Assembly: GCA_047618565.1 (NCBI GenBank)
Contig: JBLHKW010000056.1
Span: 1-29,041 of the forward strand
Reading direction: 5' to 3'
From: JBLHKW01 sp047618565
GTDB taxonomy: Bacteria > Planctomycetota > UBA1135 > GCA-002686595
DNA length: 29,041 nucleotides
Under the pieces are notes generated by a model that saw only the letters and a program-made list of their open reading frames with translations, did no database searches and was not told where the DNA came from. A program made the position numbers and the translations under genes. How positions within the stretch are numbered: the stretch's first letter is position 1; every line of letters begins with the position of its first letter. This document shows positions 23,722 through 29,041 of this stretch, piece by piece.

Positions 23722-24764
23722 TGGAATAGCTGACCGGTCGTCGGCGGCCCGTCGAGGAGTGCTCCGATGATCTCGGCGCCCTGCTCGGTGATCACCCGTC
23801 CGCGCGCCGTTTTCTGCAGGTATCCGCAGCGCAGGAGGTGCGGCTCGAAGACGTCCTCGATGGTGTCCTCGGTCTCGCTGACTGCGGCCGCGATCGTCTT
23901 CAGGCCGATCGGGTTGCCGGCGTTGCGCGCGAGACAGTTGAGGATGCGTCGGTCCATTTCCTCAAGACCGGTCTCATCGATGCCCAAGCGGCGCAGCGCC
24001 TCGCCGGCGACGGTCTCGTCGATCTTGCCCAGGCCGTCGACCTGGGCCAGGTCGCGCGCGCGCCGCAGGAAACGGTTCGCGATGCGCGGCGTGCCCCGGC
24101 TGCGGCTTGCCAGGATTTCGGCTCCTTGCGGCGTGAGGTCGCACTCGAGGATTGACGCGGAGCGCAGCAGGATGCGAACGAGGTCCGCAACCGGGTAGGG
24201 GTCGAGGCGCTCGAACAGTCCAAAGCGAGCGCGGAACGGAGCGGAGAGCAAGCCCTCGCGCGTCGTCGCGCCGACCAGGGTGAAGGGTTTGATGCCGAGC
24301 GTCATCACGCGCGCGTGGGGGCCCGAGTCGAGGGTGAAGTCGACCGAGTAGTCTTCCATCGCCGTGTACAGGTACTCCTCGACGGCGATCGGCACGCGAT
24401 GGATCTCGTCGATGAAGAGCACGTCACCGGCCTCGAGCTGGCTCAGGATGCCGACCAGGTCGCGGGCGCGCTCGCAGGCCGGGCCGGAGGTCGAGTGCAG
24501 CCGCGTCGATAGCTCATCCGCCAGGGCGCGGGCCAGGCTGGTCTTTCCCAGCCCGGGGGGGCCGGAGAAGAGAATGTGATCCGGAGGCTCGTTTCGCCGG
24601 TTCGCCGCGGAGAGCGCGACGCGCAGGTTCTCGACCACCCGCACCTGCCCGACGAAATCGTCCAGGTGGGCCGGTCGCAGGCTCTTTTCGAGTTCGCGGC
24701 CAACGGGGCTCGCGCTGGACTCGCCCTCGAGGGCGGTGGGGTCGAAGACGTGATCGGGTGCCAT
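23718..24764 (-). CDS. ruvB: Holliday junction branch migration helicase RuvB
   Basis: RuvB is the AAA+ motor that, with RuvA, drives branch migration of Holliday junctions in recombination repair. The 348-residue product has Walker A GPPGLGKT (68-75), Walker B LFIDEIHR, sensor 1 GATTREG, the arginine finger in PFRARFG and sensor 2 GTPRIANRFLRR. A winged-helix end carries CGYLQKTARGRVIT. The length is typical. The ATG at 24764 gives a usual N-terminal tail before LRPAHLDDFVGQ; it lacks a Shine-Dalgarno but has TATCCT 8 nt upstream. ruvA and ruvC are not in the window. tgt follows with a four-base overlap. Confidence 0.98.
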   Translation of the reverse strand: MAPDHVFDPTALEGESSASPVGRELEKSLRPAHLDDFVGQVRVVENLRVALSAANRRNEPPDHILFSGPPGLGKTSLARALADELSTRLHSTSGPACERARDLVGILSQLEAGDVLFIDEIHRVPIAVEEYLYTAMEDYSVDFTLDSGPHARVMTLGIKPFTLVGATTREGLLSAPFRARFGLFERLDPYPVADLVRILLRSASILECDLTPQGAEILASRSRGTPRIANRFLRRARDLAQVDGLGKIDETVAGEALRRLGIDETGLEEMDRRILNCLARNAGNPIGLKTIAAAVSETEDTIEDVFEPHLLRCGYLQKTARGRVITEQGAEIIGALLDGPPTTGQLFQ

Positions 24765-24772
24765 CGCGTCGG

Positions 24773-24778
24773 AGGATA
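24773..24778 (-). promoter_or_regulatory. TANNNT box before ruvB
   Basis: TATCCT on the minus strand lies 8 nt before the ruvB ATG, within CGCGGGCTATCCTC. The sigma-factor gene has nearly the same context (GCGCGGGCTATCATC). A weak -35 (TGTTCA) lies 17 nt further up. It fits a leaderless promoter. Confidence 0.4.
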
Positions 24779-24897
24779 GCCCGCGCGCGGGCCTTTGAAC
24801 ACCGGGGCGCTCTTCGAGGCGTGACGGCGGCCATGGGGGCTCCGGCAGGCCCGACCCGGGCTCACGGGAGGTACCAGGGCACTCTCCGGGGGCCTGC

Positions 24898-24925
24898 TTG
24901 ACACGCGCGCCCCCGGGCCTAGACT
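24898..24925 (+). promoter_or_regulatory. Housekeeping-type promoter candidate upstream of the lipoprotein gene
   Basis: TTGACA (24898-24903, perfect -35), a 16-nt spacer and TAGACT (24920-24925, four of six bases). Initiation would leave a leader of about 250 nt before the ATG at 25181. Confidence 0.45.
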
Positions 24926-25103
24926 GGGTGTCCCCTTCTATATGTATGCAACGGGCAAAGGGTGCGGGAGCGCACAGTCTTCAGGTGATGGCGCACGGTT
25001 TTTCCGGCGTGGCAACTGCCGAGGCGCCCCCTTCGATGTCCGTATTCGGTATAAGCCGTTTTGCTGACTGAAGTTAGCGATCAAATCTCCGGAATCGTCC
25101 GGC

Positions 25104-25118
25104 TGGCACGGTCGTTGA
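25104..25118 (+). promoter_or_regulatory. Sigma-54-like -24/-12 element
   Basis: CTGGCACG, four bases, then TTGA follows the sigma-54 pattern YTGGCACG-N4-TTGC with exact spacing. The one mismatch is A in place of the conserved C of the -12 GC pair. It lies about 60 nt before the lipoprotein ATG. An activator site was not identified. Confidence 0.4.
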
Positions 25119-25180
25119 TATTGTACAGCACGATCCACCAACGGTCCTGTCCCTACCCCCCCCGAAACCGCAATCTCCCA

Positions 25181-28100
25181 ATGATCAACCTCCGGCAACT
25201 TCTCTGGATCAGTAGCAGCGCTCTGCTCCTGTCAGCTTGCGGCACGGGTTCCTCGTCCGACCGGGTCGATACGAACATGACCCTGGACGAGATGTCCAAC
25301 GGGTTCGGGCAGCTGGTGCCTTACACGGTGAACCGCCTGGGCGACAACGGTCAGCCGACGCCGGACATCGTGTCGATCCGCACCCGCGAGGACATGACCG
25401 ACAACCTGCGGTTCGAGGGCGGCGTGGACAACCAGCTGCGGCCCGTGCCCCAGTGGCCGGAGACGTCGATCCTGCCGAGCGGCGCGCCGGGCAACCACTT
25501 CGTCTACGTGACGTTCCGGCAGCCGCTGGACATCTCGACGGTGCTGAGCCCTGCGCCTGGCAGCCAGGAGACCGGTGGTTTGACCGGGACGGTGACCGTG
25601 CTGCAGGTGGACCCGCAGACGGGCAACTCCACGGCGATCCGGGGACGCGCCTTCGTCAATGGTCAGACCTACGGGGGCTCGCCGGTGGGCGTGCCGCCGA
25701 CGCTCGAGCTGGAGCGCTGGGTGGAGCTGTCCGACGGCAGGCCGGTGGCGACGCGCCCCGAGGGTGTGGGCTTCCCGGGAACCCAGGGGACCTTCAACAA
25801 CGCCGCGGCGCTGGTGAGCCCGCGCACGCTGGTGTTCGTGGTGGACACGGACAACGACCTTTCGACGCTGGAGACGTTCCCCAGTGGCGTGCAGATCCGG
25901 ATGCGCGTGACGACCGCGGTGCGCAGCACGGGCGGCGAGACCCTGGAGTCGACCGTACTGGGCAACTCGACGGTGGGCCCGGACTTCCTGAGCCCCGAGA
26001 TCGTGCGTACGCCGGCCCCGGACAGCCTGCCGCTGATTACGCCCGGCAATGGTGATTTCAACGTGGACCCGCGCACGACCTTGCGCATGCAGTTCACGGA
26101 ACCGGTGCAGCCCCTGAGCGTCGGGCCGCTGGACGGTCTGTCGGCGCCGGGCTCGAGTTCGCTGGTGGACATCTCCTTCGGCGAAGCTTCGGCGCGGACG
26201 AATATGGTCTACACGGTGCGCCCGGTGAGCGTGTTCGACATGTCGACCTACGAGGTGATACCGGCCTACTCGTTCCCGGGTTCGGGCCCGGACGGAGTCG
26301 CGTGTGACACGTTCAGTCTGATCGACGTGACGATCAACCCGTCGCTCACGCCGGACGAGCCGCTGTTGCGCGACCTTGCGAACAACCAGGGCCGGTCCAA
26401 CGGCAACCAGCTGGGTGCGCTGACGAACTTCACGACGGGCAACGGGGGCGCACTGACGAACGTGCCGGTGCTCCCGGACGCGATCGTTGTGGGGCGTCTG
26501 GGCGCAGTGCCCGGCATCTCGGTGCTTGACCTGAACGGCTACGGTCAGGGTACGGGCACGCCGCGCTTCACCGAGGGTGTGTACCTGGAGGGCGAGTCGA
26601 ACTTCCCGAACAACCCGAACCTGCAGCTGGCCGGCCTTGTGCCGCCGTTGCAGCGCGGAGAGTGCACGATCAACGGGGGCTCGGCGGGTGTATTCACCCT
26701 GTCGAAGGACTCGTCGCTGAACGACCTGCTGGTGCGGCCGCCGACGGTCACGTCGGTCGGCGACATGATGCTGGGCCACGCACTGGACAGCGTGTTCAAC
26801 AACGCGGACGCGACCTGTCAGGCCGAGGGTGGCAACGCCTGCTCGAACACGGGCGAGAAGCTCGTCAGCCCGAGCACGGTGACCCAGAACACCCAGGCTC
26901 CGACTTCGTTCGCACAGTTCAGCAACATCACGCTGCCGGGTGTCGAGAACCTTGTGGCCTGGGCGCCGCACCCGAACCCGCCGGCGATCATCTTCCCGCC
27001 CCTGTGCGTGACACCGTTCCTCGGAGTCCAGGAGCCGAGTTCGGTGCGCAACCAGGCGGACAACCTGTTCGGGCAGACGGGTGTCGGAGCGATCGACAAC
27101 GCGCTCGTCCCCGGCGACCCGTTCGGCACGCCGGGCACGGAGGCTCCGCGCGGTTTGCTGACCCCCGAGCAGAACATGTTCTTCGTCGGTCCTGACTTCG
27201 GCGTGGCCCCGGGGCAGTCCTGCTTCAACTACGCGATCCGGCAGCAGGTCGGGCAGTTCCTTTACGTGGTCGATCGTCAGGGTGGCGAGATCGTGGTGCT
27301 GAACAGCAACCGGATGACGGTTGTCGATCGCATCCAGACACCCGACCCGACGTCCCTCGCGATGGGGCCGAACGTGGATATCCTGGCGGTCAGCAACCAG
27401 CTGGCGAACGTGGTGTCCTTCATCAACATCGATCCGAACTCGTCGGACTTCCACCGGGTCATCCAGACGACGGTGGTGGGCACGGCTCCGCGTGGGTTGG
27501 CCTGGGATCCGGGCAACGAGGACCTGCTGGTCTGCAACGAGGGTAGCAACAACCTGTCGATCATCAGTGCAGCCTCGCTGCAGGTGCGGCGCACGGTCGG
27601 CTCGCAGCTGAACCGACCCTTCGAGGTCGCGATCACCCAACGGCACGCCGGCTGGGGCACCTTCCGGAATGTGTATTACGCCTACATCATCAACCGCACC
27701 GGTACGCTGGCGGTGTTCGAGTCGGGCCCGAACGGGGTGAACGGCTGGGGCTTCGACGACGTGGTCGGCAACGTGCAGGGCATCCAGTTCCGGAATCCGA
27801 AGGCCATCCAGGCGGGACCCAACCGGCTCGTGGCTTCGGTGTGGGTTGCACACGAAGGTCCGATCGACCCGGTTAGCAATCAGCCCGGTCCCGCGGGCGA
27901 GGGCGCGATCTCGAACGTGATCATCGAGAGCTTCATCTCGGGCCAGTTGGCGCTGGGCAACAACCAGACGCCGGGTGTGCGTGACATGCAGTTTGGCGTG
28001 TTCGTCTCGATCGGCGAGGATCGGCTCTCCGGGATCCCCGTGGACATCGGATTCGATAACCAGCGCAGCTTCTCGGCACTGCAGAACGTTACGACATCCT

Positions 28101-28360
28101 TCAGTGCGGGTGCGCCGGTCGCGCTCAACGGCAAGTCCCTGGTGCGTGGCGAACCGACGGGGTTGGGGATCATCAACACCCACGAGGCACGATACTTGTT
28201 TGCCGCCATCCCGAACAACATCGGTGGCAGTGGCGTGGTCGACGTGGTCGACATCAGTGCGGCGGGTACCCCGCGTGTCGACACGGACATCTTCACGCCA
28301 GGCGTGCAGTCGGTCGCGGCTCCCAACGCCAACTTCGTGGTCGATTACTGGCGCCAGTAG
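25181..28360 (+). CDS. Large lipoprotein with Ig-like and beta-propeller segments
   Basis: The ATG at 25181 is chosen because it yields a lipoprotein signal peptide MINLRQLLWISSSALLLSAC, with the lipid-bearing Cys20 followed by Gly. The 1059-residue product has a Ser/Gly-rich start. An SbsA-type Ig-like segment lies near 285-300 (GNGDFNVDPRTTLRMQFTEP). A run of propeller-blade repeats of the YVTN/lactonase kind spans about 690-870 (FLYVVDRQGGEIVVLNSNRM, LAVSNQLANVVSFINI, LLVCNEGSNNLSIIS). The rest is Thr/Gly/Pro-rich beta sequence without a named domain. It should be anchored to a membrane and face the periplasm or outside. No ribosome site is evident. Function unknown; binding or structural roles are more likely than catalysis. 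Confidence 0.88.
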   Translation: MINLRQLLWISSSALLLSACGTGSSSDRVDTNMTLDEMSNGFGQLVPYTVNRLGDNGQPTPDIVSIRTREDMTDNLRFEGGVDNQLRPVPQWPETSILPSGAPGNHFVYVTFRQPLDISTVLSPAPGSQETGGLTGTVTVLQVDPQTGNSTAIRGRAFVNGQTYGGSPVGVPPTLELERWVELSDGRPVATRPEGVGFPGTQGTFNNAAALVSPRTLVFVVDTDNDLSTLETFPSGVQIRMRVTTAVRSTGGETLESTVLGNSTVGPDFLSPEIVRTPAPDSLPLITPGNGDFNVDPRTTLRMQFTEPVQPLSVGPLDGLSAPGSSSLVDISFGEASARTNMVYTVRPVSVFDMSTYEVIPAYSFPGSGPDGVACDTFSLIDVTINPSLTPDEPLLRDLANNQGRSNGNQLGALTNFTTGNGGALTNVPVLPDAIVVGRLGAVPGISVLDLNGYGQGTGTPRFTEGVYLEGESNFPNNPNLQLAGLVPPLQRGECTINGGSAGVFTLSKDSSLNDLLVRPPTVTSVGDMMLGHALDSVFNNADATCQAEGGNACSNTGEKLVSPSTVTQNTQAPTSFAQFSNITLPGVENLVAWAPHPNPPAIIFPPLCVTPFLGVQEPSSVRNQADNLFGQTGVGAIDNALVPGDPFGTPGTEAPRGLLTPEQNMFFVGPDFGVAPGQSCFNYAIRQQVGQFLYVVDRQGGEIVVLNSNRMTVVDRIQTPDPTSLAMGPNVDILAVSNQLANVVSFINIDPNSSDFHRVIQTTVVGTAPRGLAWDPGNEDLLVCNEGSNNLSIISAASLQVRRTVGSQLNRPFEVAITQRHAGWGTFRNVYYAYIINRTGTLAVFESGPNGVNGWGFDDVVGNVQGIQFRNPKAIQAGPNRLVASVWVAHEGPIDPVSNQPGPAGEGAISNVIIESFISGQLALGNNQTPGVRDMQFGVFVSIGEDRLSGIPVDIGFDNQRSFSALQNVTTSFSAGAPVALNGKSLVRGEPTGLGIINTHEARYLFAAIPNNIGGSGVVDVVDISAAGTPRVDTDIFTPGVQSVAAPNANFVVDYWRQ

Positions 28361-28432
28361 GCCGACACGCGGCGCCGGGCCGAACGTGGCCCATCGCCGT
28401 CCCGATCGGCTGGCGATCCCTGCCATCCAAAT

Positions 28433-28465
28433 CATGGAGCGTTGCGCCGAGCGCAGCGCTCCATG
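28433..28465 (+). terminator. Strong hairpin downstream of the lipoprotein gene
   Basis: CATGGAGCGTTGCG (28433-28446) pairs with CGCAGCGCTCCATG (28452-28465) across a five-base loop, with a single G-T pair in 14. It starts about 70 nt after the stop codon, and only TTCT follows. Terminator or mRNA-stabilising stem. Confidence 0.55.
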
Positions 28466-28491
28466 CAGTTCTGGGGGCCTCCAGACCCGTG

Positions 28492-28506
28492 CTTACCGGC
28501 GGTAAG
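28492..28506. promoter_or_regulatory. Short palindrome upstream of ubiE
   Basis: CTTACCG-G-CGGTAAG is a perfect 7-bp-arm palindrome about 110 bp before the ubiE start. It could be an operator half-site pair; there is no supporting promoter next to it. Confidence 0.25.
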
Positions 28507-28604
28507 TGGCGGTTCGGGATCCCGGGAGGCTGGTCGAGCCAGCTGGATGCCGAATTTCGTCCTCCGGATGGCACCTGATGCGGGCGGCGGGGCGGCAGCT
28601 TTCG

Positions 28605-28610
28605 TACTCT
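28605..28610 (+). promoter_or_regulatory. TANNNT box before ubiE
   Basis: TACTCT lies 6 nt before the ATG at 28617, with no Shine-Dalgarno and no clear -35. It fits the leaderless pattern seen at other starts in this window. Confidence 0.3.
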
Positions 28611-28616
28611 TCCCGG

Positions 28617-29041
28617 ATGCCGGAAGCAGTGGAAGTCCAGTCGATGTTTGGGCGCATCGCCGGGCGTTACGACCTCTTGAACCGGGTCCTCTCCATGGGG
28701 ATCGACCAGGGGTGGCGCCGGCGCCTGCTCGCCCGGGCGGGGGATGTGAGCGGTCTGCGGGTCCTCGACGCGTGCTGCGGTACGGGCGACCTCTCGCTGG
28801 CGTTTCGGCGTGCGAACGCTCGGGTGCTGGGCGTCGACTTCACCCACGAGATGCTCGAGCATGCGACCCCCAAGGCCAAGGGTCGTGGGGGGGGGCACGA
28901 TGCCGGTGTCCTCTTTGCCCAGGGCGATGCGCTGCGCTTACCTGCGCGGGACGCCAGCATGGACGTGTGTTGTGTCGCCTTCGGAATCCGGAACGTCGCG
29001 GATCGGCGTCTCGCGCTGCGCGAGATGAGGCGTGTCCTGCG
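28617..29041 (+). CDS. ubiE: Demethylmenaquinone methyltransferase (UbiE/MenG), 3' end cut by window edge
   Basis: UbiE/MenG adds the last methyl group, from S-adenosylmethionine, to demethylmenaquinone (or the matching ubiquinone intermediate). The visible 141 codons contain VQSMFGRIAGRYDLLNRVLS, then GIDQGWRR, the SAM-binding motif VLDACCGTGDLSLAF, VLGVDFTHEMLEHA and FGIRNVADRRLALREMRRVL. All are in family order. The ATG at 28617 matches family N-termini; an in-frame ATG at 28578 would add 13 residues. The gene stands alone after the lipoprotein gene here, so whether it belongs to a menaquinone cluster cannot be seen. Menaquinone is more likely than ubiquinone if the organism is a planctomycete (inference). 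Confidence 0.93.
   Translation, partial: MPEAVEVQSMFGRIAGRYDLLNRVLSMGIDQGWRRRLLARAGDVSGLRVLDACCGTGDLSLAFRRANARVLGVDFTHEMLEHATPKAKGRGGGHDAGVLFAQGDALRLPARDASMDVCCVAFGIRNVADRRLALREMRRVL

Larger units (their letters stand above)
24765..25180. other. Divergent intergenic region, ruvB / lipoprotein
   Basis: The 416-bp spacer holds the ruvB box at its left end and two rightward promoter candidates (24898-24925 and 25104-25118). A small hairpin GTGCG-GGAG-CGCAC lies at about 24963-24976. The bases from 25030 on are noticeably richer in A and T than the flanking genes. I see no further gene. Confidence 0.5.

Noticed and set aside
25232..28435. A 1067-codon open frame on the minus strand opposite the lipoprotein gene
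   Set aside because: It is Arg/His/Val-rich with no motif, and the plus-strand frame has a lipobox and propeller repeats.
28578..28616. Longer ubiE start at ATG 28578
   Set aside because: Family N-termini are short before the first conserved helix; kept only as an alternative.

Overview
The window is high-GC bacterial DNA, densely coded on both strands. It carries 15 protein genes; two of them run off the ends, and one is interrupted by an in-frame stop. I see no rRNA, tRNA or CRISPR. Several features point to Planctomycetota: giant secreted FG-GAP/RHS and parallel beta-helix proteins with Chlamydia-Pmp-like repeats, a bacterial-SH3 exported protein, a near-consensus sigma-54 element, and scarce Shine-Dalgarno sequences. 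That assignment is an inference from gene style; no marker gene was searched.

Layout. (1) 1-553, minus: ECF-type sigma factor, cut by the left edge. (2) 681-7103, minus: a 2140-residue exported protein with a seven-blade FG-GAP-like propeller, a long RHS/YD-repeat shell and an unassigned C-terminal tip. (3) 7308-8540, plus: larC (nickel-pincer cofactor), convergent with an OPT-family transporter (8574-10541, minus). (4) 10605-14893, minus: compact run panD, WbsX-like protein, GMC oxidoreductase, Gfo/Idh-like protein, with the OPT gene close behind. (5) 14954-15155: a 194-bp palindromic, MITE-like element flanked by CTAG, between panD and an aminotransferase (15207-16316, minus). (6) 16548-18031, plus: exported SH3-domain protein, then a four-cysteine mini-protein. 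(7) 18097-22475: two divergent exported beta-helix proteins sharing a C-terminal module; in the rightward one that module is split by an in-frame TAG. (8) 22555-24764, minus: ruvB and tgt, overlapping by four bases. (9) 25181-28360, plus: a 1059-residue lipoprotein with Ig-like and beta-propeller segments. (10) 28617 to the end, plus: ubiE/menG, cut by the right edge.

Genes clearly acting together are few. ruvB-tgt is a recognisable housekeeping pair. The panD to Gfo/Idh run looks like one transcript, with its last three genes fitting sugar or surface-glycan chemistry. The exported proteins (RHS, SH3, two beta-helix proteins, lipoprotein) look like independent envelope or extracellular products.

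The most interesting signals are: (a) the MITE-like palindrome; (b) TANNNT-type boxes 6-8 nt before the start codon of several genes without a Shine-Dalgarno, suggesting leaderless mRNAs; (c) the amber stop inside the shared C-terminal module; (d) a 10-bp-arm palindrome abutting the -35 of one beta-helix gene; (e) an aminotransferase with Cys in place of the PLP-binding Asp and a Gfo/Idh protein with DTP in place of EKP; (f) the orphan C-terminal tip of the RHS giant.
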